From Bacteroidota bacterium (GTDB lineage Bacteria > Bacteroidota > Bacteroidia > Chitinophagales > Chitinophagaceae), in assembly GCA_013286835.1 (NCBI GenBank), contig JABDEZ010000011.1, positions 4,573 through 43,041 on the forward strand: DNA of 38,469 nt, read 5' to 3'. Below are positions 8,232 to 16,927 of the stretch, one piece after another (the first letter of the stretch is position 1; every line of letters begins with the position of its first letter). The position numbers and the translations under genes were made by a program. The notes beneath the pieces were generated by a model. That model saw nothing but the letters and a program-made list of their open reading frames with translations. It had not been told where the DNA came from and did no database searches.

Positions 8232-8837
8232 GTGAAAAGGTTTGTCATCACTTCATTTTGTTTACTCTCAATGCATGCACCAGCAGCATTAGCACAAACA
8301 ACATGGCATAAACCTAAGAAGCTATTAACAATTGGGTTCACAACAGGTGTAAATACATCTAAGACCAATTACTTCAAATCAATACCTTGTTCTACTTGCT
8401 ATACCAATGGCTTATATCTCCGCAGGTATATCAACAGGCATCTTTCGATGGAAAGTGGAATACAATTCTCTGCAGATCATTTTACTACTCCTGTAGTTAG
8501 GGTAACACCAGGTTACTATATATCTCGTACCCAACCTATTGCAACTAATATCCCATTTGCTATTCGTTACTATATGGGCCATGCTGATAAAAAACTGGTG
8601 CCTTCTATTGGTGCCGGCTGTTATTATAGCTTTGGATATAGAGTAATAAATAAAACAGACGGTTTACAACAAACGCCATCATCAAATCCTGCTTTTATTC
8701 CTTTTTATATGATGCAGGGCTTATCTTATAAGATAAGTACAAAGATAGAGTTGAATGAAACCATTCATTTTACTCCAAAAGACGAGAACCACTGCACTCA
8801 GCTTGGCATTGATTTAGGTATAGGATACCATTTATAA
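8232..8837 (+). CDS. Small secreted outer-membrane beta-barrel-like protein
   Basis: A 201-aa protein with a GTG start and signal peptide MKRFVITSFCLLSMHAPAALAQ. The mature part alternates polar and aromatic residues as in small 8-10-strand outer-membrane barrels (KKLLTIGFTTGVNTSK, YISRTQPIATNIPFAIRYYMG, PSIGAGCYYSFGYRV) and ends in a barrel-like last strand GIDLGIGYHL. It resembles PorT/OMP_b-brl-type proteins; the function is not known. It is divergent from mnmG and the only plus-strand gene left of the proposed origin. The stop TAA directly abuts the parS site at 8838. TACCTTAG at 8181-8188 is a possible -7 element with one mismatch. The neighbouring mnmG is far more conserved. Confidence 0.75.
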   Translation: MKRFVITSFCLLSMHAPAALAQTTWHKPKKLLTIGFTTGVNTSKTNYFKSIPCSTCYTNGLYLRRYINRHLSMESGIQFSADHFTTPVVRVTPGYYISRTQPIATNIPFAIRYYMGHADKKLVPSIGAGCYYSFGYRVINKTDGLQQTPSSNPAFIPFYMMQGLSYKISTKIELNETIHFTPKDENHCTQLGIDLGIGYHL

Positions 8838-8853
8838 TGTTCCACGTGAAACA
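8838..8853. other. parS: parS centromere site, intergenic
   Basis: TGTTCCACGTGAAACA again matches parS exactly over 16 bp and starts on the base after the stop codon of the gene at 8232. It is the second of two exact copies within 1.2 kb and lies about 3.4-4.1 kb from the DnaA-box cluster. Confidence 0.93.
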
Positions 8854-9234
8854 TTCTTAACTTCTAATTTCGGCTAAGGTTATAGCCAGAATCTAATTTT
8901 TCCCCTTCTATTTAAATAACTTAAGAACAGTATTGGACATACTGCAATATTAACCAGACAGGAATAGTTCTGTTAATTCTACCACGCAAAAGAAAAGAAC
9001 ATTTAATTGCACTTTAGCTGCCCCCTCCTTTAGTTTTTAAACAGATTTATGGATTAGATCTCAAATACCTCACGTTAATAGCATTCCAATACTATAATAA
9101 TTAGTACAAAAACTAATGGCATTAATAATAAAACCAATCGCTTTCTTTATCAACTTGTTCGATACACTACTATTTCTAAAATAAAAAAGCCATCCAGAGT
9201 GCTGGATGGCTTTTCAAATACTATTGGTTATTTC
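8854..9234. other. Gene-free spacer next to parS
   Basis: An AT-rich stretch of about 380 bp with no credible ORF. It contains the terminator at 9183-9214. I see no DnaA box, no repeat and no RNA gene in it. Confidence 0.5.
9183..9214. terminator. Intrinsic terminator, usable from both sides
   Basis: GCCATCCAG pairs with CTGGATGGC (9-bp stem, AGTG loop) flanked by AAAAAA before and TTTT after. It ends the minus-strand gene at 9235 (21 bp past its stop) and could also stop transcripts arriving from the gene at 8232. Confidence 0.92.
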
Positions 9235-11163
9235 TTATTTAGACAAAACTGTAAATGGTTTTGACATTGTAACACCATCAGCAATTACGAACATGTAATA
9301 CTGTCCGGCTGGCAGATTAGAAGTAGAGAAAGCGATATCTTCATTCTGAAGATTGCTCCTGTTATCCCACATCATGCCGCGACCTACAGCGTTCATAATA
9401 TTGAAGTAAACTTTAGAAGCACGTGTTGGCAGATCCAATTTAACATGAATATCTGTACCTACAGCAGGATTAGGATAAACTGAGAAATGAGAAGGAACGA
9501 CAGCAACATTCTGAACTGAATTCTGATGATTTTTTGAAGTATAGAACGCCATAGCAGGAGTTAATGCATCAAAATCCCTAATGCTAACTTGTGTAGGATC
9601 AGTAGTAGAAGTAACGAAAGGAATCATATCGAGACCCTGAGATACTGCACCTGTAAAGGCATCAGATGTGCTCTGGAATTCACCTCCAAAGAAATGCAAT
9701 GTATCAGTTAATTCAGATGCAACCAAGCGTCCCCAATAGTTAGTACGATCATCAGATACCAAAGAGAAACCAGACGGCATGTCAACAGCAAAGAAATAAG
9801 TGCTATTAGGCTCTGTATATGCTGTGGTACCTATATCACCAGCAGGATCGTTAATAGGTACAGTGAAAAACTTATAATTAGAATCGTTTGCAGTGAAAGT
9901 TTTAGAAGCTGTACCTATTTTGGTAAGTTCTGCACCCTGTATAATACCATCTTGTGCCTGACTATTTGAACCATCTACCCATTTAAACATAGAAATCAAC
10001 AGTGCACCATCCAACGTAAGATTATGTCTGCTGAAGTTTGTTGTATCATTATCTAATATAGCCAACTGAACCTGGGCAGCGCGGTAAGGACCATCTTTAA
10101 GGAAGAATAAAGGACCGTATATGTAATTAGTTGTACTTCCACCACCAGTTTCACCACCTATCATTGGTGCGCTTGCTACTGGATCCCAGCGACCCATACA
10201 GAACACAGAGTCAGTGATATATGAATATGTTTTTAGTGTATCATCGTTTGGATCAAGATCTGTAGCACCAAAAGATACATAGCTATTCATATCGTAACGA
10301 CCTTTTTGTGTTGCAACCGGATGGTAGATGCTATCATTAAACCTATTCTTCAATGAATCGCTGACAAGTATTGAACCAACATTCAATGTATCGGCACGCA
10401 GTTGGCTTTTAGCCCCACCTGTAGGAGTAAAATAAAGATCGTTATGGATAACAACGTTAGATTCTGCATTAGTACCTATATTAGCTACAGTACCAATATT
10501 GAACATATTATACTGAGATACCAAACCATTTGCACCGGTTACATGCGCCAAAGGTATTGCACCATATGCTGATACAGGAGTACTACCTGAAAGCATTGCA
10601 AGGTCATCAGCTAAACCAAAACCCCATGGAGATATTGAGATAGTATCAACACCACCTGCATATAAATTATTATTCAATGCAAGACCATCTGTGTTAGAGA
10701 TCATAATCACGGGAATATTGATCAATGTAGAATAGTTATTAGATGTGTTAGCAGCCATGTTTATTGGATCTGCACCTGGTACATTGTTTACTATAATAAC
10801 GCCCTGAGCATGTGCCAACCAGCAATAGTATGCTTTATCGCTAAAGAAATACTGACCTCTGAAGATAAGCGCCCACTTACCTGAAATCTTCGCGGAGTCT
10901 GCAGGGCTAAGTTTACCGCTCACCAAAGAATCAGTGATATTTGCTACCGGCACGTGATAATGACTGCCCAAAGCACCACCCCAAAAAGCTGTAACTACAG
11001 GGTTTGAAGAATAAGTAAACGTTTTAGGTCCACTTTGACTTGCAGGAGAGTTTACAATAAAGTGCCCTCCAAAATTTTGTTGCGCAAACTGCGCATTTGC
11101 ATTAAAAGATAAACCGGCTACCAGCGAAGTAAGCAACAGGTTGAGTAAAAAAAATTTCTTCAT
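9235..11163 (-). CDS. PA-domain secreted protein with T9SS sorting domain
   Basis: A 642-aa protein with signal peptide MKKFFLLNLLLTSLVAGLSFNANA. Residues about 60-185 look like a protease-associated (PA) domain (GKWALIFRGQYFFSDKAYYCWLAHAQGVIIVNN, INIPVIMISNTDGLAL), normally a binding or regulatory module on secreted peptidases; no peptidase motif is visible here. The long middle (about 200-550) is beta-rich and not recognised. The last ~80 residues form a T9SS type A sorting domain (FSVYPNPAVGTDIHV ... LPAGQYYMFVIADG), so it is probably exported to the cell surface. It has its own promoter (-7 box at 11216-11223) and terminator (9183-9214), so it is monocistronic. It is similar in architecture to secreted Bacteroidota proteins of unknown role. 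Confidence 0.85.
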   Translation of the reverse strand: MKKFFLLNLLLTSLVAGLSFNANAQFAQQNFGGHFIVNSPASQSGPKTFTYSSNPVVTAFWGGALGSHYHVPVANITDSLVSGKLSPADSAKISGKWALIFRGQYFFSDKAYYCWLAHAQGVIIVNNVPGADPINMAANTSNNYSTLINIPVIMISNTDGLALNNNLYAGGVDTISISPWGFGLADDLAMLSGSTPVSAYGAIPLAHVTGANGLVSQYNMFNIGTVANIGTNAESNVVIHNDLYFTPTGGAKSQLRADTLNVGSILVSDSLKNRFNDSIYHPVATQKGRYDMNSYVSFGATDLDPNDDTLKTYSYITDSVFCMGRWDPVASAPMIGGETGGGSTTNYIYGPLFFLKDGPYRAAQVQLAILDNDTTNFSRHNLTLDGALLISMFKWVDGSNSQAQDGIIQGAELTKIGTASKTFTANDSNYKFFTVPINDPAGDIGTTAYTEPNSTYFFAVDMPSGFSLVSDDRTNYWGRLVASELTDTLHFFGGEFQSTSDAFTGAVSQGLDMIPFVTSTTDPTQVSIRDFDALTPAMAFYTSKNHQNSVQNVAVVPSHFSVYPNPAVGTDIHVKLDLPTRASKVYFNIMNAVGRGMMWDNRSNLQNEDIAFSTSNLPAGQYYMFVIADGVTMSKPFTVLSK

Positions 11164-11206
11164 AATACTTTTTTAAGTTTTCAGATAGATTAATAAAGAT
11201 AAAGAC

Positions 11207-11226
11207 GACTAAAAACAAATTTAGTC
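11207..11226 (-). promoter_or_regulatory. Promoter -7 box inside an inverted repeat, for the PA-domain gene
   Basis: On the minus strand TAAATTTG (11216-11223) is a perfect TAnnTTTG box, 52 bp before the ATG at 11163. It sits within the inverted repeat GACTAAA-N6-TTTAGTC (11207-11226), which could be a regulator site or simply chance. A relaxed DnaA-like 9-mer TTATTCACA (minus strand of 11234-11242) lies just upstream. Confidence 0.55.
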
Positions 11227-11265
11227 CTAATAATGTGAATAAAAAATCTTTTTTTGTGGGTAAAG

Positions 11266-12270
11266 CTATACCAGCCCGAACTGCCTGCTCAATTTTAACA
11301 TACGATCTATTGGCTTTTTAGCTGCCAGCCGTATGTTTTCATCCATTTTTATTTCCGGCAATTCATATTTCATTGCCAAATAGATCTTTTCAAGTGTATT
11401 AAGTTTCATATGTGGACAGTCATTGCACGCACATGCATTATCTGGTGGTGCAGCTATAAAAGTTTTATTGGGTGCATTTTTTTGCATTTGGTGTAAAATA
11501 CCGGTTTCTGTTGCTACAATATAAGTACTTGCAGTATCTGCCTGGCTATACTTTAATATTTGCGTTGTAGAACCTATAAAATCAGCAATGCGTAAAATGG
11601 GCTCTTCACATTCAGGATGTGCTAATAATTTAGCTTCAGGATGACGCAGTTTTAGCCTGGTTATTTTCTCGAGCGAAAATAATTCATGCACCATACATGC
11701 ACCATTCCACAACAACATACTTCTTCCTGTTTTCTTGTTAATGTACCCACCCAGATTTTTATCTGGTGCGAAAATTATCTTCTGATCCACTGGTAAGCTT
11801 TCTACTATTTGCTGTGCATTAGATGAGGTGCAAATAATATCGCTTAATGCTTTAATGCCAGATGAACAGTTGATGTATGATATGACAAGATGATCTGGAT
11901 GTTTATCTTTAAATGCTTTGAAGAGCGGAGGAGGACAACTATCGCTTAATGAGCATCCTGCTTTAAGGTCTGGCAGAATAACCTTTTTTGAAGGGTTTAA
12001 TATTTTAGCTGTTTCAGCCATAAAGTGAACGCCAGCAAAAACAATCATATCGGCCTCTGTACCAGCAGCGTTTTGTGCAAGCCCCAAACTATCACCAATA
12101 TAGTCTGCAATATCTTGTATATCTGGTTCCTGGTAGTAATGTGCAAGTATAACTGCATTCTTCTCTTTCTTCAATTTACGAATCTCCTCAAACAAATCGA
12201 GAGAAGGATCAACGAGAACATCAACGAAACCATTTGTTTCAACCTGGGCGAGAGCGTTATCCACAGTCAT
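11266..12270 (-). CDS. nadA: Quinolinate synthase A
   Basis: A 334-aa full-length NadA. It condenses iminoaspartate with dihydroxyacetone phosphate to quinolinate in NAD synthesis, using a [4Fe-4S] cluster. The three expected cluster ligands are visible: Cys106 in [10 protein letters not shown], Cys192 in GACMVHE and Cys285 in CNDCPHM. Other family blocks include [21 protein letters not shown] and [14 protein letters not shown]. nadB and nadC are not next to it. The first codons contain a perfect DnaA box (12257-12265), and the gene starts at the left end of the proposed origin, running away from it. No clear promoter is visible in its immediate upstream A/T run. Confidence 0.97.
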   Translation of the reverse strand: MTVDNALAQVETNGFVDVLVDPSLDLFEEIRKLKKEKNAVILAHYYQEPDIQDIADYIGDSLGLAQNAAGTEADMIVFAGVHFMAETAKILNPSKKVILPDLKAGCSLSDSCPPPLFKAFKDKHPDHLVISYINCSSGIKALSDIICTSSNAQQIVESLPVDQKIIFAPDKNLGGYINKKTGRSMLLWNGACMVHELFSLEKITRLKLRHPEAKLLAHPECEEPILRIADFIGSTTQILKYSQADTASTYIVATETGILHQMQKNAPNKTFIAAPPDNACACNDCPHMKLNTLEKIYLAMKYELPEIKMDENIRLAAKKPIDRMLKLSRQFGLV

Positions 12271-12287
12271 AATAACTATAGTTAAAG

Positions 12288-12315
12288 TTTTTTAAAAAAA
12301 TATTATTATTAATTA
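12288..12315. other. 28-bp pure A/T run, candidate DNA-unwinding element
   Basis: An uninterrupted A/T stretch (T and A runs followed by TAT/TTA repeats) lies 23 bp from the perfect DnaA box at 12257. Placement next to DnaA boxes is what an unwinding element needs, but the A/T region beside the boxes at 12581-12624 is an equal candidate. Confidence 0.45.
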
Positions 12316-12921
12316 GGGCTGTTAATATGGGGATTAAAATAAGTTTCCCACATTGCAAATTAGCACTTTAAAGGTTTACGGAAAGTTATTAATACTCTAT
12401 ACACATATCAAACAGCTTTAAACAGCGGTTCTAACATGAAAATGTGGATAGTGGATTAAAAAAGCTGTGAGTAATTAGTTGGATGTTGATATCGTAGCAG
12501 GTGGTGTAAAAAGTCTAGTTCAAAAAGGGTAAAAATATTTTAAGCCGGAAACAAAAATCTTATCCTTTTTTAAAGTGCCATTATACACAGTTATCCACAC
12601 GCTATACATACGCTAAGTGTATAACGCAATGGTTATTAAAAACTTGCAAATATTAATAGGATAATTAATCGCTGAGAAATACTCGTTATATATAGTGTAA
12701 TAAAAAAAGTACCACGAAATCAGGACCACATATTATATGGTATAGAAGAACCGATTAGGGTTAAGTTAAAAACGGACTATTGTTGCCGTATATATAATGG
12801 TACAGATAAGGATGTTGCAGAAAATATCAAATATGGAGTATTAAATGGGAGGATAGTACCGAAATATTTAATAACAAATAAACTATTTGATACAATTAGT
12901 TTATAATCTCAATTTTTCGTA

Positions 12922-12929
12922 TAAATTTG
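12922..12929 (+). promoter_or_regulatory. ppiD promoter -7 element
   Basis: TAAATTTG is a perfect TAnnTTTG match 30 nt before the ATG of the gene at 12960. No TTG is present at the ideal -33 distance. It lies at the right end of the origin candidate, so initiation and ppiD transcription may interact. Confidence 0.6.
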
Positions 12930-12959
12930 CCGTCCTTACAATAAATATAAACAACCGTT

Positions 12960-15131
12960 ATGGCTGTAATTCAAAAAATAAGAAATAAGTACGGTAAAGT
13001 GGCGGCAGGTGTCATAGTGGTGGCGCTGCTCGGCTTTATACTCATGGATGCTGCGAGTGGCAGGTTTGGCGATTTGTTCGGTCACAACACTAGTGTTGTA
13101 AAGATCAATGGTGACAAAATAGATACCAGGGAATATTCGCTGAGAATGAAAGAGTTTGAAGTACTCTACACTATGTATAGTAAAACACATACGCTTGATG
13201 ATGCTACACGTGCCCAAATGAATGAGGAAGCCCTGAAGCTAATGATCTATGAAAAACTATCGGGCGAACAGTGCGATAAATTAGGATTGACAACTACTAA
13301 GGAAGAAGAACGCGAAATATTGTACAGCCCTAATGCTGACCCTATGGTTCAGCAATTTCAACTGCAAGGCCAGCCTATTTTTGCTAATCCGGAAACCGGC
13401 CAGTTCGATCCTCAGCGTGTACAGGCTTTTGAAAAACAAGCTGATCAATATGACCCTACAGGTAAAGCACGTGAACAATGGGAAACTGTAAAATCTTATG
13501 TGCTGCACAACAACAGGATCACAAAATTCAACTACCTGTTCATTAATGGTGTGCACACACCAAAATTTGTACTTGACCGCCAGCAAGCAGATGCAAATAC
13601 TATGACTAACATCAGTTATGTAAAAGTGCCGCTTACTGCTATTGCAGATAAAGATGTACCTGTAACCGATGATGACATGCAGGCTTACATGAAAAAATAT
13701 CCTGCAAGATTTAAAATAGATGAGCCTACACGTACTATAGAATATGTATCATTCGATATCAAACCATCTCACGAGGATACCGACCGTGCTGTAACAGCTC
13801 TGGCACAAGTAAAAAATGATTTCACTGCTGCAACAGATAATGAAAGCATAGTGAACCGTAACTCTGAAGATAAATATGCACCTGTATGGGTGAACAAAAA
13901 AGCTGCTACTAAAGGTTACGAAGATTCTATAGTAAATATGCCTGCAGGTGCCGTGTTCGGTCCGTATTTTATGAACAACATGTACCGCCTTACTAAAGTT
14001 ATAGAAAAGAAAGACCAGCCCGATTCTGTAAAATGCCGCCACATACTGGTGCGTACAAAAGCACAGGGTAAAGATGTACTGCCTGATAGTATAGCCAAGC
14101 AACGTGTAGATAGCATTGCTGAAGCTGTAAAAGCAGGCGCTGATTTTAAAGCACTGGCTCTTAAATATTCAGACGATGATGGCAGCAAAAAACAAGGGGG
14201 TGAATATTCCTTCCAGCTGGCACAAAAAACAGGATTATCTAAAGAATTTGGTGATTTTATTTTTGATGGCAAAACCGGCGAACATAAAATAGTAAAAGTA
14301 GAAAACGATAATTATAGCGGTTACCACTATATAGAGATACTGGATCAGAAAAATATAGCTCCGGCTGTTAAAATAGCATCGATAGACAAACCACTTTATG
14401 CAGGCGATAATACTGTAAACGCAGCCTACGCAAAAGCAACTGAATTTGCAGGTAATAATACCAACGCAAAAGCATTTGATGACATTGCTAAAAAACAAGA
14501 CCTGAACAAAAGGGTTGGTGATAATATAAAGATCCACGATTTCCAGGTACAAGGTTTAGGCCCTGCCCGCGAAATTGTAAGGTGGACCTATGAAGCTAAG
14601 CCAGGTGATATTTCTACTGTGTTCACTTTATCAGATGGCCGTTATGTGGTGGCTAAACTGCTGAGCGTACAAGATAAAGGATTGATGGCGATAACAGACC
14701 AGATACGCCCTCAGTTAGAGTCTATTGTAAGAAATGATAAAAAAGCTACCCAGTTGCTAGCAAAATATAAAGGCGTAACCAGCCTTCAGGCTGCGGCTCA
14801 AACCTCAGGCCAACAAGTAATGCATACAGATTCAGCAAGCCTTTCTGCTACTTACCTACCCAACCTGGGTTATGTACCTTCGGTTTTAGGTTATGCATTT
14901 TTCTCTGGTCTGCAACTGAATGCTGTATCGCCAGCTATAAAATCAGAAGATGGTGTTTATATAATAAGCCCTACCCAAAGATGGACAAAACCAGCTAGCG
15001 CAGCAGCTGCCCAGATGGAAATGCAACAAAGAGGCCAGATGGAAATGCAAACCCGCAACATGGTGGGCCAGCAATTGCAAGATATATTGATCAACAAAGC
15101 CAAGGTGGTTTATACCCCGGCCAATATGTAA
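12960..15131 (+). CDS. PpiD-like membrane-anchored peptidyl-prolyl isomerase / periplasmic foldase
   Basis: A 723-aa protein with a short cytoplasmic N-terminus (MAVIQKIRNKYGK), one membrane segment at residues 14-30 and a large periplasmic part. A SurA_N-like region begins with VVKINGDKI (47-54). A parvulin domain starts near residue 357 (VKCRHILVRT, ADFKALALKYSDDDGSKKQGG). A second, weaker chaperone-like region follows to the end. This order matches PpiD, which helps newly translocated proteins leave the SecYEG channel. Size is near that of Bacteroidota homologues. It has a TAAATTTG box 30 nt upstream and ends at a strong terminator, so it is monocistronic. It reads rightward, away from the proposed origin. 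Confidence 0.9.
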   Translation: MAVIQKIRNKYGKVAAGVIVVALLGFILMDAASGRFGDLFGHNTSVVKINGDKIDTREYSLRMKEFEVLYTMYSKTHTLDDATRAQMNEEALKLMIYEKLSGEQCDKLGLTTTKEEEREILYSPNADPMVQQFQLQGQPIFANPETGQFDPQRVQAFEKQADQYDPTGKAREQWETVKSYVLHNNRITKFNYLFINGVHTPKFVLDRQQADANTMTNISYVKVPLTAIADKDVPVTDDDMQAYMKKYPARFKIDEPTRTIEYVSFDIKPSHEDTDRAVTALAQVKNDFTAATDNESIVNRNSEDKYAPVWVNKKAATKGYEDSIVNMPAGAVFGPYFMNNMYRLTKVIEKKDQPDSVKCRHILVRTKAQGKDVLPDSIAKQRVDSIAEAVKAGADFKALALKYSDDDGSKKQGGEYSFQLAQKTGLSKEFGDFIFDGKTGEHKIVKVENDNYSGYHYIEILDQKNIAPAVKIASIDKPLYAGDNTVNAAYAKATEFAGNNTNAKAFDDIAKKQDLNKRVGDNIKIHDFQVQGLGPAREIVRWTYEAKPGDISTVFTLSDGRYVVAKLLSVQDKGLMAITDQIRPQLESIVRNDKKATQLLAKYKGVTSLQAAAQTSGQQVMHTDSASLSATYLPNLGYVPSVLGYAFFSGLQLNAVSPAIKSEDGVYIISPTQRWTKPASAAAAQMEMQQRGQMEMQTRNMVGQQLQDILINKAKVVYTPANM

Positions 15132-15151
15132 TATTTATAGAGTATTGATAA

Positions 15152-15186
15152 AAAAGAGAGGCAACCGTTTGGGTTGCCTCTCTTTT
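15152..15186. terminator. Strong intrinsic terminator after ppiD
   Basis: AAAAGAGAGGCAACC pairs over 15 bp with GGTTGCCTCTCTTTT around a GTTTG loop, 20 bp past the ppiD stop. The run of A before and T after the GC part means it can also stop minus-strand transcripts from the gene at 15222. Confidence 0.93.
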
Positions 15187-15221
15187 GGTTATTACACTAT
15201 ATGAGTAATAATTGCTGCGAG

Positions 15222-15839
15222 TTAGTGGTTATTATTTATTGTGTTTATAGCATTTTGTTGCGAGGTAATTATAATACGATACATCTTACTATTGATGTCT
15301 TTTATTTTTTGCAGTTCAGTAGCAAGGCTTGCTTCTGGATGCGGACCATCGAAATAAAAGTGCCAGAAATTTTTGATCAGAATATTTGAATAATCTTTGA
15401 GTACGTAAACAGTTAAATCCGGATCTGAAACAACCCTATCGTGCATACCATCCTGGAAATAACTCACTGCGTCTATCGCCCACTGCCCGCCAATTGCAAT
15501 ACGTACCATCTTTTTGTAGTAGGCAGTATCATTTACCACAAACAGTTTATTGAACAAGCCAATATGGTTTTTGGCATCGTAATACAAAAGGGCGCTAGTA
15601 TTTTCGCCACGTCCGTACAACGCGCACAGCTCTGTGAAGCTATTGGGGAAAACATCAAAAAACTGAAGTTGGTAGATGGCACCGTTTGGTTCTGTAGATT
15701 TAAAATAAAACAGTTTCAAAGAGTCTGCCTTTTTAATAAGGTTATCATTTGTTGTACTGAAGGCTGTTTGCGCTGCAATGTTGCTAAAGCCCAGAAATAA
15801 AAACGAACAGAGTGCCGGTATGAGGATATTAGATTTCAT
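15222..15839 (-). CDS. Hypothetical secreted protein
   Basis: I place the start at the ATG at 15839, not at the ORF-track start 15881, because the upstream codons lie in a terminator hairpin and MKSNILIPALCSFLFLGFSNIAAQ is a clean signal peptide. The resulting ~205-aa protein has a mixed alpha/beta mature part (LFYFKSTEPNGAIYQLQFFDVFPNSFTELCALYG, YKKMVRIAIGGQWAIDAVSYFQDGMHDRVV) that I do not recognise. The visible traits are export to the periplasm or beyond, no sorting domain and no lipobox. A perfect -7 box TATATTTG lies in the loop of the preceding terminator. It ends against the ppiD terminator in convergent orientation. Confidence 0.7.
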   Translation of the reverse strand: MKSNILIPALCSFLFLGFSNIAAQTAFSTTNDNLIKKADSLKLFYFKSTEPNGAIYQLQFFDVFPNSFTELCALYGRGENTSALLYYDAKNHIGLFNKLFVVNDTAYYKKMVRIAIGGQWAIDAVSYFQDGMHDRVVSDPDLTVYVLKDYSNILIKNFWHFYFDGPHPEASLATELQKIKDINSKMYRIIITSQQNAINTINNNH

Positions 15840-15850
15840 TATTTTACAAA

Positions 15851-15881
15851 ATGCCCTGTCGCAAATATAACGACAGGGCAT
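15851..15881 (-). terminator. Terminator of the aldo/keto reductase gene, with a -7 promoter box in its loop
   Basis: ATGCCCTGTCG (15851-15861) pairs over 11 bp with CGACAGGGCAT (15871-15881); on the minus strand it is followed by TTTTG. The 9-nt loop, on the minus strand, reads TTATATTTG and includes TATATTTG (15862-15869), a perfect -7 element that would drive the hypothetical gene starting at 15839. Confidence 0.8.
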
Positions 15882-15901
15882 ATAATAGTGTTACTTATTT
15901 C

Positions 15902-16885
15902 TTAGGCTATTACTGGTTTGTTTACCATTATGCGGTCTATCTTTTCCATAATTTCCCGTGTCAGCAGTGGGTAGAGTTCTACCGCTTTTAAATTTTCGGT
16001 GAGTTGCGAATCTCTTGTTGCGCCCAATATAGCTGTAGTAACGTTGGGGTTATGGATGCACCATGCAAGCGAAAGCGTTGCCAATGGGGTATTCAGTTCT
16101 TCAGCTATTTTGCTGAGCTCGCGTACTTTATCCAATTTATCGTCTGTGAGCACACTTTCTTTAAGCCATCCATATTTTTCAATTGCCAACCGCGACCCTT
16201 CGGGTACACCATTATTGTACTTGCCAGTAAGCAACCCCGAAGCTAAAGGACTCCAGATGGTAGTACCCATACCCATGTTTTTAAAAATGGGTAAATAATC
16301 GTGCTCCATTTTCTGGCGCTCAAAAAGGTTATATTGTGGTTGCTCCATAGCAGGGCCTATAAGGTGCAATTCTTTGGCCACTTTATGTGCTTCCTGTATT
16401 TCTTCGGCACTCCATTCGCTGGTACCCCAGTACAATATTTTGCCCTGTTGCAGCAATATGTTCATGGTCCACACAATTTCTTCCATTGGTGTGTTGGGAT
16501 CGGGGCGATGGCAAAAGAAAAGATCCAGATAATCGCTTTGCATTCTTACAAGTGCCTGGTGGCAGGCTTCGGTAAGGTGCTTACGACTCAAGCCCATTTG
16601 GTTGGGTTTGTTGTCTTTGCCTTTCATACCAAAAAATGCTTTGCTGGATATAACATAGGTAGTACGGTCCCAGTTTTTTCCTTTCAGTACGCGGCCCATT
16701 AATTCCTCGCTCCTGCCGCCTTCATAGGCTTCGGCATTGTCAAAAAAATTAATACCGTTATCGTAAGCGATGCCCATGAGCCTATCGGCTATGTGATCAT
16801 TATTTTGGTTGGCAAATGTAACCCATGACCCGTAACTGAGTACACTGAGTTGCAAACCAGACTTCCCCATTCTCCTGTATTCCAT
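15902..16885 (-). CDS. Aldo/keto reductase, potassium-channel beta-subunit-like
   Basis: A 327-aa (beta/alpha)8 oxidoreductase with the complete catalytic tetrad: Asp49 and Tyr54 in FDNAEAYEGGRSEELMG, Lys82 in ISSKAFFG and His126 in FFCHRPDP. The motifs GTSEWSAEEI, SPLASGLLTGKYNNG and TTAILGATRDSQLTENL place it in the Kv-beta/YghZ-like subgroup, NADPH-dependent reductases of aldehydes. The substrate cannot be told. It lies 42 bp downstream of the TlpA-like gene on the same strand and may share its transcript, ending at the hairpin at 15851-15881. Confidence 0.93.
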   Translation of the reverse strand: MEYRRMGKSGLQLSVLSYGSWVTFANQNNDHIADRLMGIAYDNGINFFDNAEAYEGGRSEELMGRVLKGKNWDRTTYVISSKAFFGMKGKDNKPNQMGLSRKHLTEACHQALVRMQSDYLDLFFCHRPDPNTPMEEIVWTMNILLQQGKILYWGTSEWSAEEIQEAHKVAKELHLIGPAMEQPQYNLFERQKMEHDYLPIFKNMGMGTTIWSPLASGLLTGKYNNGVPEGSRLAIEKYGWLKESVLTDDKLDKVRELSKIAEELNTPLATLSLAWCIHNPNVTTAILGATRDSQLTENLKAVELYPLLTREIMEKIDRIMVNKPVIA

Positions 16886-16927
16886 AAAAATTGTTGTTAG
16901 CTTGTTTTTAAACTGGAAGAATAAAAA

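Larger units (their letters stand above)
12257..12959. other. oriC: Candidate chromosomal replication origin (oriC)
   Basis: Between the divergent genes nadA and ppiD lies about 690 bp without genes and rich in A/T. DnaA boxes: TTATCCACA at 12257-12265, TTATACACA at 12581-12589 and TTATCCACA at 12591-12599 are perfect (the last two one helical turn apart); CTATACACA at 12397-12405, TGTGGATAG at 12443-12451 and AGTGTATAA at 12616-12624 have one mismatch. A/T-only tracts suitable for unwinding lie at 12288-12315 and around 12625-12670. Two perfect parS sites are 3.4-4.9 kb away. In Bacteroidota dnaA is often not next to oriC, so its absence does not count against this. I found no similar box cluster elsewhere in the window. 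Confidence 0.72.

Noticed and set aside
8129-8368. 79-aa minus-strand ORF between mnmG and the beta-barrel gene
   Set aside because: It overlaps the start of the secreted protein gene at 8232, which has a convincing signal peptide, and has no recognisable domain.
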